This document shows, in pieces, positions 23,311 to 35,713 of a stretch of DNA of 64,000 bases; position 1 is the stretch's first letter, and every line of letters starts with the position of its first letter. Location: assembly GCF_030272615.1 (NCBI RefSeq), contig NC_081406.1:482455900-482519899 (forward strand), read 5' to 3'. A model generated the notes under the pieces. That model did no database searches. It was given only the letters and a program-made list of their open reading frames with translations, and was not told the origin of the DNA. Position numbers and translations under genes: made by a program. This DNA is from Cryptomeria japonica. Taxonomy: Eukaryota > Streptophyta > Pinopsida > Cupressales > Cupressaceae.

Positions 23311-25215
23311 GGTAACATTCTGAGGATGAAATTCAAGCTCACTCGCCTTGCATGTGGGATTAAAATAAATAAGTGTTTTTTGTGTTTTATGCGCTTGCAC
23401 ATCTGTGTGGTGGACCCACCGTTGTGCTTGAATATCCTCTCCTCTTGTCTTCGTGGACCTTGGATGTAAGAGAAAAAGTGATCAACAACACCCATCTTTT
23501 ATTTTGTAGTGAGGGGTATCCTTGATTGGGGATTTCATCACCCCACAAGAGTACTTCAAATTGGGACACATCGAGGACATTGACTCTCCTGGCATGATCT
23601 CAAGTGGGTTTTTTTGAGACGCTATATAAACAAGTTGGTCAGGTGGTTGAAGTGCTAAGTGAATTTGATGTATGTGGAGGCCTTCCCTACATCGATAAGC
23701 TCAATTAAAACCTTAAGTGGCTTGCTTCAAGAATATATCATTGGATCGGTGATCCCTCAGAAATTACACTAAGACCCTTGTTATAGTAGTCCAAAATCAC
23801 ACATTCATAGTGTAGGGGATGTGGATCATACCCCAAAGTTACCTCTCATGTACCCACTCAAGATGAGATAGGAATTCCCCATATAATAGATCCTTGGATC
23901 TTTGGGGTAAGAGAATTTGGCATACCCGAGAAGTGAGTGCACTGTAAGGGGGAGCCAATGCTATCAGAGTCTCCATCTCTTTTCTTGTTTGAGGTATCAC
24001 TTGTACGAGAGGCCTATTGAATGGTTTCCACTTTTCGGCCTTAGGTTGTATATCTTAAAGCCTGTCTTCATTTTGTCCAAAACCAATCAAATCTATTTGG
24101 GCTAATCTAGGCCCCATCACTTTCATGCTTGTCATCATGCATTGCACCTGGCCAATGTGTATGCTTTGCTTGATGTTTTCTTGCCAAGAGTAGTTGACAG
24201 TCACCCATTTCACAAATGCTTCTTTCAAACACCTTCCCACTTTGACCATTTTTCTGTCAAAATCTCATGTTTCTCTTCATGCCCATGTTAACCAAATGTC
24301 CTAAAAGGTCAATCCATCATTGAGTCAAGAAGAAACATAGTTTGAAGCAAACCTTGAAGCATAACAAGCTCCTATATATCAATCGCAAACTCTTTTTGAA
24401 ACATAGGACCTTCTTACATCACTTCCATGATTACATGGTTGCAACAATGAGTTTGATGAGGAGTCTCTAAGAGAAGGTGCTTTCCAATAGAGGTCAAGCC
24501 TTTCACAATCCATCAATAAGGGCTAGCATATCAATTTGTCTTATTTGCCTTCTAAACTAATCACATATTGAGTCATCTCCTATCTAGAGTAACCTTGTCC
24601 TCTTTCTTCCATAATCATTATCATCCCTCTTGATCTTTTCCATCACTCTATTTTCAAGGACTTAGCACCCCCCCCAATCAAACAATCCAACTCCGAATCC
24701 AATCAATCAAAATCCTATCATCCAAAGATCAAACCAATAAACCATTCAAAATCTAATCAATCAATCTCATCCTAAGGTTAATTCCTTGACAAAGTTTGAT
24801 TTAGATCCTCATCCTTAATCAATCAATCAATTAGCTTATGTGCTTGGGAGAGAATCTCCCCTAAGTACCTTTGCCTAATCATTGTGGGTTGATCCAAAGC
24901 CCTATCTTTTGTCTTATTTTTCTTAGGGACATTAGTCTACCCTAATTAGGAGAGAACTTGATCACTATCATAGGGTCTAAAATTTACTTGTTGGGTTATC
25001 ACCTAGCTTGTTGTTAATATCATCAATCCCTTACTCTAAATCCTAATCCAATGACTAATGTGTAATCCCAATCAAATCCATCTCATCCCAATCTGAGGAC
25101 CATACAAATCTGTCCACATCAAATCAAAGCTTGATAAGTCCTATCCTTACACTTTCTTCTAAATCACCCCTAAGGTTATTTGTGCATGTTCTTGACTCGC
25201 TCTCAAAAGGCAAAA
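23311..25215. other. Long leader before the Ty3 gag, no gene seen
   Basis: No convincing ORF. From about 24660 the sequence is rich in AATC/CAATC words. A long leader is usual for Tat-type Ty3 elements. No primer site was recognised with confidence. Confidence 0.4.
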
Positions 25216-27077
25216 ATGTCAGTCGAAGACTATGGAATGCCCGATACTAGTATCCTATAATATCAAGATTTTCCACATCAAGAGGAACAACTTGTTTATC
25301 AATCTAACCTCTCTCCAAGTGTCCAATCCTTTCTTGCTGATTTTTACAATCAAGAAATGATGGAGAAATTTTTCAAACATAATGCTAATGGGATTGTAGC
25401 TCATCTCATCACTCAAGGGGCATGATTGCCCCTAGTATTTGACCAATATATCCTTGATAGACATCTGCAAGGTGACCTCATGAACCAAATTGACATTGAC
25501 ACCATCCTCCATCCGCTACTCGGGACATCCACACTAGTGGTTTCCGCACCTCCAACTCGCGTACCTTCTATTTTTGTACCTCAAAGCACATCCAATCCAA
25601 CTGTCTCCCAAATTCCTAGGTCAACCACCCTTCTCTATAATTCTCTCAATTATATCAACATAAGATTGCCTCCCATTAGCACTATCCACAGATCACATCC
25701 TCAAGTCACATCACAACCTTCCATTACATCACAACATGTTGTCTCCTCACAACCTTCCGCTTCCTTATATCAATACATTCATGGTGGTGGTATTCCATCC
25801 TTGTCTCATCAAATCTTAAGATTTAATGTAGGTATCTATATCCCTAATGTCCCCATATCCCTAATGTCCCCAATCAATAACTTGGCCTTATAAAGGAAAT
25901 TGAGGACATGAAGGACCTTATAAAAAACTTTAAGAGTAGGAAAAACAAGAGTCTTGACACCTTTGAGGAAATATGTCCTTGTCCCTATGAACCATCCATT
26001 TCCTTCGTGCCCTATCCACCTGGGTTTGAAATGTGTAAATTTAAAAAATATATAGGCAAGGGTGATCCTAGAGACCATGCCTGTGAATTTCACATTTTGT
26101 GTCAACAGGTCTCCTATAGTGACTTATACCTTAGAAGGTTTTTTCCAAAGTCCTAGTAGAGATGCCCTTGCTTGGTTTTTGGCCCTACCCCACGGCTCCA
26201 TCACATCATTCCCAAACTTGGTAGAAAAAATTGTGTCTCACTATGCCTACAATATTGAGAATGATGCTTCTATGATAGATCTATGCAATATAAAGAAAAG
26301 GCCTGGAGAAAATTTTGCCAACTGTCTTCAAAGGTGGTAGCATCTTATCAAGAAGTTCTCTTGGAACATACCAGAACCTCATCAAGTTGAGCTATTCCAG
26401 CATAGCTTGGTAGCAGAATTAGCTAAACAATTTACTTGTCAATGGTTGAGTACCTTTGATGAGATTTCCAAAAAGGGACTAGCCTTGGAACATGTTCTCT
26501 TGGAAGAAGGAACACTAAAACAATATAAAAAAACTAACCAAGGTTCATCCTACCATGAAAAGCCAAAGTTTTGGTCTAAGAACAAGAACGTGGTCAATGA
26601 TGGAGTCACTAACACCAAGCGTGTCCAAACTATTGTCATCCCATCCAAACCCACCACCAACAAAAAAATCTTTAACAATCAATCCAATCCTTGCAATCAA
26701 CCCAATCAATTACAACCCCACAACAATCCTTTCATCCAAGGTCAACCTCCCCATTCCAACAACCATTCCCAATGCGAGTACACCTCACTTGGTGAACCTA
26801 TAGAGGTCATCTTCCAGAAGCTTGTCCAGGCTGGCCCAGTTGTCTTTATGATAATCCATCCTTTTGACCCCAATCAACCTAAACCTAGGTTGTACAATGA
26901 GAATGGATATTGTGATTATCACCATGTCAATAGTCACGATACATGAAAGTGTATGAAACTCCAGAACTACATTTAGGACCTCATTGACAAGGGAGACATT
27001 AAAGTAGCAGTTATTAAAGCTGGTCATTCCAATTATAAAGTCAAGATGTACCAGGACCCATTTCCTAATCATGGTAA
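25216..27077 (+). pseudogene. Ty3-type gag, 5' part (split by B2)
   Basis: Starts MSVEDYGMPDTS. The capsid-like core reads DPRDHACEFHILCQQVSYSD, LRRFFPKS, RDALAWFLALPHGS, EKIVSHYAYNIENDASM, DLCNIKKRPGENFANCLQRW, an arrangement known from Tat/Ogre-type plant gags. The C-terminal metal-binding motif YCDYHHVNSHDT, a stop in place of Arg, KC, then DLIDKGDIKV follows. A frameshift lies near 26130 and stops are scattered. The frame passes PFPNHG into the GGTAA target site and resumes at 34031 as KDKASSS. It would form the particle core of an autonomous or TR-GAG-like element; no pol is visible. Confidence 0.8.
27073..27077. repeat. Target site duplication of B2, left copy (GGTAA)
   Basis: Repeated at 34026-34030 after the B2 LTR and once more at 33230-33234 inside the duplicated flank. 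Confidence 0.9.
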
Positions 27078-27887
27078 TGTTAGGATTCCCAAAGATATTG
27101 AGAGGGGGGGGTGAATCAGTATCTGGCCGGTATAATAATTTTCTTAACTTATAACATGAAAAGCATATTAAAATTGTGTACCGGTAAACCAAAAATAATG
27201 TAGCAAATAAGAATAACAACCACAACATGAAAATCACACCATAACACAATATTTTAACGAGGAAACCCAGTGTGGGAAAAACCTTTGTGGGATTTGTGAC
27301 CCACAATATTCACTTACTGGCCAATAAGAGAATATTATTGCTTACAATAGGGGCCTGCACATGTAGGAAGGCCAAGTGCCTAGAGCTCACTGCTCAATTA
27401 CAAAAGAAGTCACACTGACTTACAAAAATGGATTATACTAATCCAATGTCTTGTACTACTTTAGATCAACATCTGCTATGCTAGATTCAGTACTGGTTTA
27501 AGCTATGCAATATACATAAACCCTTATCTAGTAATTCGCATATTAGGTCTGCTACCTTCTTTTCATACTTCATATTATTCCATATCATATATCATATGTA
27601 CTTAATGATCTACAATGATCTCATACATATATGAGTCATATTACAATCTACCATGTCAGCTTACAAAATATTTTACAATTAATTATAAAATACATTTATA
27701 CAAAGTTGTTGTCGGCCAAGGTGTCGATAATCTTCCTTTTCGATGCCGGTGATCTGTATGCCGGTGTAGAGTCTGGCGGTGCTAGTGCTTGTGTCTTCCT
27801 GTTGGTATGACATGATTGTAAGGTTGCCATCAATGACAATACCTTCAATCACCTACAATTTCTCATTGGAGTGTGCATTTGCCAACA
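27078..27887 (-). repeat. B2 3' LTR
   Basis: 810 bp, TGTTAGGATTCCC...TTTGCCAACA on the plus strand, followed by the complement of a polypurine tract. It aligns with 33235-34025 and starts TGTTGGCAAATGCAC in element sense. Confidence 0.9.
27094..27123 (-). promoter_or_regulatory. U5 hairpin of the B2 3' LTR
   Basis: Arms GATACTGA and TCAATATC in element sense: eight positions with one C-A mismatch, C-tract loop. Confidence 0.55.
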
Positions 27888-27901
27888 ATCTCCCCCTTTG
27901 G
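27888..27901 (-). other. Polypurine tract of B2
   Basis: On the minus strand CCAAAGGGGGAGAT directly before the 3' LTR; the priming site for plus-strand DNA. Confidence 0.8.
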
Positions 27902-28115
27902 AATTGATGGCAACACTCATGAGAAAAATTAAAAAGTGTCCAAAAAGATGTCCAAAAAGAATCTGCCAAAATTTTTCTTACCAAAACTGTGTGCCCAAAA
28001 ATGTATGCTCCCCCTAAGTTGATGATGTCATGTTCTAATCATTTTTCTCATCACACTACTCCCCCTTTGACATCAATGGCAAAGGTTGTCATTCATTGTT
28101 AGTGGAGTGTGGTTC

Positions 28116-31100
28116 CTACCTAGATTTTTGTAACTGGTGGGTTACAATTTGAAATATATCCGCCAAAACTAGATTTAAACTGTTGCTGAATCTTTTGCTA
28201 TCCTGTAATGCCTCTTGTGTTCTCTGAACTATACCGGTGCGTATGTACATTTTCTCTTCCGGTGTCTTAAGTCTAGGAACCAGAGCCTCATAAATTTCTT
28301 TTCTCAAAGAAATGAGATAATCTAGTTTAGGACCAAGTTTACATTTTAAGCTCTTTGCCTTATCCTTTGTTCTCTCTTTATCCTTCTCTAACTTCTCAAT
28401 TTTCTCTTCAAGATTTGCAATTTTGTTTTCTATTTCCAAAAATGAATCTAATGTACCTACTATATTGTCACCAATATTGTTTATTTCAGTTTGAGTTTTG
28501 CTGATCTCTGAATCTATATCCTATGTCAAGATGTCTGTTTTACAAGTATTCCTATACATTTTCTTAAAATCCAAAATTGTTATTCCTAGTTTCGGTAATA
28601 AGGTGTCCATTTTCTCCTTTTTCTTCTTCACAATTTCCTCAAAGAATTTCTCTTTCTCCTTATTCATCCTTTCTTTGAATGTGTCTTCATTGATTTGATC
28701 AACTATCAAAATGTTGTCGGTGATGAATTTAGATGATGTGTCTAGTTGACCTAAAGAATCTTTGTTATCCACAATGCACTTGGGTGCTACCAATTTGAGA
28801 ATAGGAATTGTGTCATCGATAGCCTAATAGTCTTGTGCATTACACTCTGTGATTCTCTTTATTGAATCTAGTAAGACCTCTATCACATTTGTAGGTCAGA
28901 ATTCTGCTATTGAAGTACTAGATGTCTGTCCAACTCTTTTCACAATATCCATGCTTCTAGTTGTAGTGATAACCTTGCTTGTTTCGACCTCTGGTAGGTC
29001 AGTTTGTGTTTGCATTTCTATTAGCAAAGGTTTAGGCTTTTCAGTTTTAGCCGATGGCACTATCTCGGTCTGAACCTGTGTCTCAACCTATTTCTATTTT
29101 GGTTTCTCCATTTGTGTCTCAGAAGGTTTCTTTAAGATCTCAACGGCCGATTTCTTAGATGTAGTATCTGTATGTACTTCCGGTTTCTCAGTTTGTACCT
29201 CTGCACTATCTATTTCTAGTTTTCCTGATTGTTTTTCAGTTTTATCTACCAGTTCTTGTAATGGTTTACCAGTGGTGTCCTCTGTCGGTTTCTCTATCTG
29301 AGTAGGTTTTTCTATGCTTATGTTTATAGTATCATTAACCTCAACCTCAACATCTACAGTCGATGACTCAGTAGCCACATCTTTCCTTTTATCGGATTTA
29401 GGATTAGTATCCTGTACAGGAGTCTCCATACTCTCAGTAGCCAGTTGATTGTCTATAGTTTCTACTAGTGGAGTATCCGAAGGAGGTGGGGGTAAGTTAT
29501 CAGTTATCTTTAGGCTTGGAGGTCCACCTACCTTACCTTTCCCCTTATCCTTGTCCTTTTGGTATACCCTGATGGTTTTAGGTCTTAGTAGCTCTTCTTG
29601 TTTCTCTTTTTATACAAATAATATGTCCCATTGGTTTGCAGTTTCTTCTGTTACCTCATTCACTCTTCCTACCATCAGTGCTACATGTCGGTGAGCAGTG
29701 GAAAATACTATCCGGTTTGCTTCACTAATTAGTTTGTCTATCTCATTAGGTGAATTTACAGGATGCACTGCAAGTATTTTTTCAATTTTTATTTTCTTGT
29801 CCAGCTCAACAATAGCTACCCTTCTAGCTTCTAGTCTTCTATACAAATTAGCTGGTATTTCGTCAACAATTTCCATCAAAAATTTCTTGTATATATCCAA
29901 GTGTAAAATTACACTGTTCTCTATGCTTTCTTTGTCATCAATAGATAGTATGTTGTACAGTTTGCTAATGTTTTTCAACTTTCCATCTTTTGTTATTTCA
30001 CTAAGGAGTTTTTCCATTGGAGCATTATCTTGTTTTACCTTCTTCTTCTTCTTAGGAGTCAACTTCTTCACTGGAGGCCTCACTGCCTGTTGCTTTTGCC
30101 TTGTTTTCTTGAGTGTGGGTGAGGGTACCGGTGAGTATTTTCTTTTCCTTTCTACCCTTTTGAATACTGTTGGCATATCACTCTCAGAGGAAGTTGCAAC
30201 CAGTGAAAGATGAGTTTCTAGTTGAAGTCCTTCCAACTCACTTTCTTTGATACCATTTTGCTTTAATACATCTTCCTTAAGTGCTTTTGCTTGTCTGGTG
30301 CCTTTCCTTACTTTTTGTTCAACTTTCTTGACTCTTTTCCTAGGCTAAATACCACTTTCTATTATTTTAGCACTACCAAAGACTTTCTCAGAGGGTTCCT
30401 TAGGTGCTTTAGCATATGTTTCAATAATATTATCATCTGTTTCATATCCCATTTCAGTTACCTAGATAGTCCTAGGGACAACTGCCTCCATCTAGATTTC
30501 ATCCTTTTTAATTACAAAGTAAATTTCCTTTTGATATTTATCTACAATTGCCTGCGACTATCTTATTCTAGTCTTCATTCAAGCCTTCAGTGCTTGAAAA
30601 TGTTCGTTTATGTTTTTCTCTCTATTTTCTCCCAGATTGTTTAATAGATCCAATAGTTGCTTTCCTACCGGTATATCAAAGCCAAAATCTTTTCTACCAA
30701 TACCGGGTACTTGTTTAGTAATGTACAACATTAAACATACAATAAAATTTCCAAATCTAAAAGTTCCTTTCTTATCTCCTTTGATCTTTTTCAGATTGTC
30801 TATTAGTTCATCTTTGAGCCATTCACACACATCTATTCTAGCATTATCATTAACCATGTCATATGCACTTTTAATACATAGCCTAGATACTGAGTTTAAC
30901 CTATTTGCATGTGTATCTTTGTAGCCTAAGATCATACAGATAAATATGACATTGATGTCCTTCACATCATTTACCCTTAGAGACCTTTTGTTAAATGTTG
31001 CACCGGTTAAATCCATCACTATGTCATTTGAGACCCTTTTAGTTCTATAGGTCGACTACCGGTGGAAGGTAACCCTGTTACTGCTTTAACGACTTCTTTT

Positions 31101-31498
31101 GTGATTTTATGAATCAAATCCAACCAGAAGAATTCACCATGGACTCTACTTAAGACTATTCTTATCACATCTTCAAGAAAATTAGGAATGTTAAGAATAT
31201 CCAGAAAACCTAGGGTTTCTACTACCTTGTGTTCCGATTTGATATTGCCATTTTCATCACAAATCACAGTGCTATACATTTTCTTAATTTCATCATCTCC
31301 TAATTCATCTATATGACAGTGTATGTATATTCTAGGATCTTCAGCATATACTACTCCTTTAGGAATTTGAGAGAATGCACCTATGTTATCATCTTTCTTA
31401 GCTATTTCGAGAACAAGCTTGAAAATGGGTCTAGGGTGCTTGATAACCTGGATTACAGTAGGGTTCACTATAAATTCAGGAACAGAGGAGGATGCCAT
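28116..31498 (-). pseudogene. B2 ORF2: about 1,120-codon accessory protein of unknown family
   Basis: Starts MASSSVPEFIVNPTVIQ. One frameshift near 31030; from there a single frame runs to 28116, broken only by stop codons, mostly TAG where relatives have Gln. Layout: residues 1-160 (PKGVVYAEDPRIY, VLSRVHGEFFWLDLIHKITK, VTGLPSTG); 160-330 with THANRLNS, WLKDELIDNL, KGTFRFGN; a basic stretch around KKLTPKKKKKVKQ; an acidic/threonine-rich linker; and two coiled-coil blocks near the C terminus (EEKIEKLEKDKERTKDK). No catalytic motif is visible. It is shared by all three B copies, so it is part of the family and not a passenger. A structural or packaging role is only a suggestion. Confidence 0.85.
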
Positions 31499-31879
31499 GT
31501 TTATAAATACCTCAATCTACCTTAGGGATGATTTCTTGGATGAACTGCTTCTCTTCTTCGCTAAGAATGCCTTCGCTCAGGAATTTTCACGCTCTCGAAG
31601 ATTTGAATGCTCGGTGAATAAGAAAGAGCCAAAACACTTGCTTTATAATTTTCTTTTCTCCAACTACTACATTTAATGCTTGTCAGTTAAGTCACAACTT
31701 AACTCATCTACTGGTAAAGAAGTAATTCAACTTCTCACCATCAACCGAGGGTATATTAGCATGTTTTTCAGTTTGTTGCTAAACCCACAAAGGATTTTCT
31801 TTCAGTTAGGTGAAGATTCTCCTGCCAGTGGCATGTTACTCTGTTCTACCGGAGGAGGAGTATTCCCATCAACATTCTA

Positions 31880-32907
31880 ATTTGACTTTCTGATCCATTG
31901 TTTTGATAATTCTTACTTTACCTCTTCAAGCTTTTCTTTACCTTTCAAACTAGGACCTTTGTTATTTTCTGGTGATGCCTTACTTCTACAAAATTTTGCA
32001 ATATGTCCAATCTTGTTACAAGCCTAGCAAGTCACATTGTTTTTTCTGAATAGCTTTCCCATATCCTATGCTAGTATGTGTTCTGCATTGATTATATAGG
32101 TGTCCAAATCTTCCACAAACATAACATCTTACATTCATTCTGCAATTTTCTGAATTATGACCAACTTTGTTGCATTTAGAACATTGACCGGTGGGTGTAT
32201 TAGTGTTTTGATAATTTCTAGATCTACACTGATTTTCTCTATGACCATACTTGTTATAGTAAAAGAATTTCCCATTGAATTTGTAAGCATTAGGTTGTCT
32301 TACCGGTTTGCTATGATCATGATTATTTGCTGTATTAGAACTTTCACCAACTTCAAAGCCAAGGCCATTTGTATCACCATTAGGTTTCTAATTCTTCAAC
32401 ATGTCAACCAGTTCTTCTGAACTTTTCTTGAATTTCTCTTTGTGTTGATTTGCAGCAGTCAGTTCATTCTCTAAGATTCCTTTTTGTCTTATGAGTTCAG
32501 TTCTATCATTTTGTGTAAATTTGTCTTCAACATATCATTTTCATGACTGAGTCTTGTGTTTTCATTTCCAGCATCATTTAGTCTTCTAGTAAAGTCATCT
32601 TTATTCTTCTTTCTATCTTCAATTTCTTTACAAAATCTCATAGTCATATCTTGCATCTCATTCTTCATTGTACAGTTATCTTGTCTCAGTTGGTTCACCA
32701 GATCATTAAGAGTTTCCTTTTCATCTTCCTCATTCTACATCTTCTCACAAAGTTCTCTTCTTTTATTCCTTTCTATGGTGAAATTTCTTGAAGTCCTCGA
32801 ATAATATCCTGAGCAGCCTTTAGATCATCCTCAAGTTTGATTTTCTTTACTTTTTCTGCATCATAGTTTGAAACAGTTGTTTCCAATTGCTTTCTCAAAT
32901 TTTCCAT
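31880..32907 (-). pseudogene. B2 ORF1 remnant: coiled coil plus zinc knuckles
   Basis: Starts MENLRKQLETT 58 bp after the primer site. A long heptad-like region (MNQLRQDNCTMKNEMQDMTM, FCKEIEDRKKNKDD, RLNDAGNENTRLS) is followed by CCHC knuckles: CSKCNKVGHNSENC and CYVCGRFGHLYNQC are intact, the first has lost its cysteines and the last is frameshifted. Several frameshifts make it a dead copy. The order coiled coil then knuckles fits a nucleocapsid-like RNA-binding protein. Confidence 0.8.
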
Positions 32908-32964
32908 CTCTACCAGTGTCAAGATCTTCCTCAATCTGTTAGGCTTTTGAAAATAGAGGACCAG

Positions 32965-32976
32965 GCTCTGATACCA
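32965..32976 (-). other. tRNA-iMet primer binding site of B2
   Basis: TGGTATCAGAGC on the minus strand, two bases after the 5' LTR end. Confidence 0.9.
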
Positions 32977-32978
32977 AT

Positions 32979-33058
32979 TGTTAGGATTCCCAAAGATACT
33001 GAGAGGGGGGGGGGGTGAATCAGTATCTGACCAGTATAATAATTTTCTTAACTTATAA
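32979..33058 (-). repeat. B2 5' LTR, terminal 80-bp fragment
   Basis: Matches the first 80 bp of the other B2 LTRs (plus-strand view), then breaks off after AACTTATA and continues into gag sequence. Confidence 0.85.
32995..33027 (-). promoter_or_regulatory. U5 hairpin of the B2 5' LTR fragment
   Basis: Eight perfect bp GATACTGA/TCAGTATC; the loop is longer than in other copies because the homopolymer run has expanded. Confidence 0.65.
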
Positions 33059-33234
33059 AATGGATATTGTGATTATCACCATGTCAATGGTCACGATACA
33101 CGAAAGTGTATGAAACTCAAGAACTACATTCAGGACCTCATTGACAAGGGAGACATTAAAGTAGCAGTTGTTAAAGCTGGTAATTCCAATTATAAAGTCA
33201 AGATGTACCAGGACCCATTTCCTAATCATGGTAA
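33059..33234 (+). repeat. Second copy of the gag flank and GGTAA target site inside B2's right LTR region
   Basis: Duplicates 26902-27077 with six differences in 176 bp. It keeps CGA (33101-33103) and CAG (33131-33133) where the other copy has TGA and TAG. It ends in GGTAA followed by a complete B2-type LTR. Confidence 0.9.
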
Positions 33235-34025
33235 TGTTAGGCTTCCCAAAGATACTGAGAGGGGGGGGTGAATCAGTATCTGACCGATATAATAATTTTC
33301 TAAACTTATAACATGAAAAGCATATTAAAACTGTGTACCGGTAAACCAAAAATAATGCAACAAATAAAAATAACAACCACAGCATGAAAAACACACCATA
33401 ACACAATATTTTAACAAGGAAACCTGGGGCGGGAAAAACCTTGGTGGGATTTGTGACCCACAATATTCACTTACTGGCCAATAAGAGAATATTACTGCTT
33501 ACAAAAGGGGCCTGCACATGCAGGAAGGCCAAGTGCCTAGATCTCACTACTCAATTACTAAAGAAGTCACACTGACTTACAAAAATGGATTATACTAATC
33601 CAATGTCTTGTATTGCTTTAGATCAACATCTGCTATGCTAGATTCAATACCGGTTTAAGCTCTGCAATATACATAAACCCTTATCCAATAATTTGCATAT
33701 TAGGTCTGCTACCTTCTTTTCATACTTTGCATTATTCCATATCATATATCATATCTACTAAATGATCTACAATGATCTCATACATATATGAGTCATATTA
33801 CAATCTGCCATGTCGGCTTACAAAAGATTTTACAATTAATTACAAAATACATTTACACAAAATTGTTGTCGGCCAAGGTGTCGGTAATCTTCCTTTTCGG
33901 TGCCGGTGATCTGTATGCCGGTGCTTGTGTTTGCCGGTGCTGGTATCACATGATTGTAAGGTTGCCATCAATGACAATACCTTCAACCACCTACAATTTC
34001 TCATTGGAGTGTGCATTTGCCAATA
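33235..34025 (-). repeat. B2-type complete LTR at the right edge
   Basis: 791 bp, from TGTTAGGCTTCCC to TTTGCCAATA (original CA changed to TA), followed by GGTAA and the resumed gag frame. With its own left GGTAA it looks like a solo LTR at the same target site. Confidence 0.85.
33251..33280 (-). promoter_or_regulatory. U5 hairpin of the B2 right LTR
   Basis: Eight perfect bp GATACTGA/TCAGTATC with a 14-nt loop. Confidence 0.65.
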
Positions 34026-34540
34026 GGTAAGGACAAGGCCTCATCATCTCAAACTGTCAATTATGACAACACTAATTATGTCTTCAGTTTTGAATCCCTA
34101 GTAGGTCGCATAGAATGTGCCAAAACCCACATAATACCATCATAATTCAAGGAGCTGATCGTCCTCCTACCCCTCATAGACCCAAGGTTACCATCCAAGG
34201 TGTACCTCCCCTGAAATCATCTAGTCAGACCTCTCAAGCCGAAATATTCATTCACAATGCTACACCCTTAAATGATTCCAATGTGATCACTCACAGAGGA
34301 AGAGTAACCATCCAAGGAGCTCCTCCCCCTCCCCTGCAACCTCCCATGTCATCCACCCATCGATGTGATATCCTTTATCATCTCGAGAAAACTCCTACAC
34401 AAATCTCCATACTTGAGCTCCTTAAGACATCCCCCATCCGCAAAGAGATCCTTGAGAAAGCCCTCCTAGAATCTGGCATTCCCAATAATATTAATACAAC
34501 CCAAATCCAAGCCCTCATAGGCAACTGTGCTGTGTAGAAA
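34026..34540 (+). pseudogene. Ty3-type gag, 3' continuation after B2
   Basis: Resumes in frame with PNHG at KDKASSSQTVNYDN and continues through FSFESLVGRIECAKT to a proline-rich tail (KVTIQG and RVTIQG repeated, APPPPLQPP), then ILYHLEKTPTQISILELLKT. This last region is where Tat-type gags lead into the protease part. It stops at TAG 34535-34537 just before the next LTR insertion. One frameshift lies near 34115-34145. No protease active site is seen. Confidence 0.65.
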
Positions 34541-35713
34541 TGTTAGACAATTCAAATAATTGGAAGACAACTAAGAGGGGGGGGTGTATTAGTTGTCAAA
34601 AATTACCAGAACTATTATCAATTTAAACTTTAATATTGGAACCCAAAACATTAATACCAGAATAGCAGTTAAACCAATTAAGCATAAACAATAATCACAG
34701 AATAAATACCATCCACATAAAACTAAGATTTGTACGTGGAAAACCCAGTAAAGGGAAAAACCATGGTAGGAAGCCTACCCATAGTTAGATAATACTTATG
34801 CAGTATGTGAATTACAATTGAGGGTCTTGTACTTGTAGGAAGGCCAATAGCCTAGAGCACACTGCTCAACACAAAAGGAGCCTCACTGACTACATATAAA
34901 TTTAGACTACAATCTGAAGAAGTATTGAACTGCAAAGGATAGCATCTCGTATGCCTGAGTATAGTTTTGGTTAAACTCAATACCGAAGGACTAAATCCTC
35001 TTACATACACCCAATTTGATCTCCAATGATCGACCAAATCCTCTACATGAATGATATTATACCATGACCTCTAACCATAACTATGATGATGTACAATGAG
35101 ATATTACAACTATATATACAAATGCTCGACCATAAACAATCAGGTCGGCCACCAGATAATAAACCAATTACATAATTACAAACCATGTTGGCCTTAGACC
35201 AAACAAATAATATACAACACATACGACATCCTAGAAATACATTGAAAGGTCCAATCCACATGTTACATTAAAGCCAATCCATAACCTAGATCATCTGGGA
35301 CCCAATATAGGTCCACACGCTTTAGCATTGATCTTCATCCGCCAAGTCTCGAACATGATCACCAACTTATGCAATTGATCAAAGATCTTCATCAAAAGCT
35401 CTACTGGTGAAACCCTTGTCAGAACCAAAAGCCAAGCTTCCATGCAAACAGGATAGCATCCAATCTCCAGACCAAAAACAATTGACCAAATATGAGCATG
35501 AGTATCATGAACAAGCCAATTCCATCACCAAACTATACTAGAGCCTACCAGATCATACCGAAGCCTACTAGATCATACCAGATCCAAATCAACCAAAAAC
35601 CACTCAACCTACCAGGACTAGAAGGGTGTCGGTAAAGCATCCAAATAGCTAGTGTTGGCATCAATGACAAAACATTAGTGCAACACACAATCAATTGCAC
35701 CAAATGGCCAACA
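34541..35713 (-). repeat. C-family 3' LTR (minus strand)
   Basis: TGTTAGACAATTC...TGGCCAACA. It is followed by the complement of a polypurine tract and 265 bp of 3' internal sequence. In element sense it begins TGTTGGCCATTTGG, as the plus-strand C LTR at 35979 does. The body of this element is missing. Confidence 0.85.
34566..34597 (-). promoter_or_regulatory. U5 hairpin of the C 3' LTR
   Basis: Nine perfect bp GACAACTAA/TTAGTTGTC. Both arms differ from the plus-strand C LTR at the same pair, which restores pairing (G-C to A-T). Confidence 0.7.

Larger units (their letters stand above)
27078..34025 (-). mobile_element. B2: most complete non-autonomous B element
   Basis: Minus-strand element with 3' LTR 27078-27887, polypurine tract, ORF2 (31498-28116), ORF1 remnant (32907-31880), tRNA-iMet primer site (32976-32965) and 5' LTR sequence from 32979. 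GGTAA flanks it. The internal 5.1 kb has no protease, integrase, RT or RNase H motif in any frame, so it depends on proteins of another element. The right LTR is rearranged (see 33059-33234). It belongs to a different subfamily from B1 and B3 in the LTR, but their ORFs align. Confidence 0.9.
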
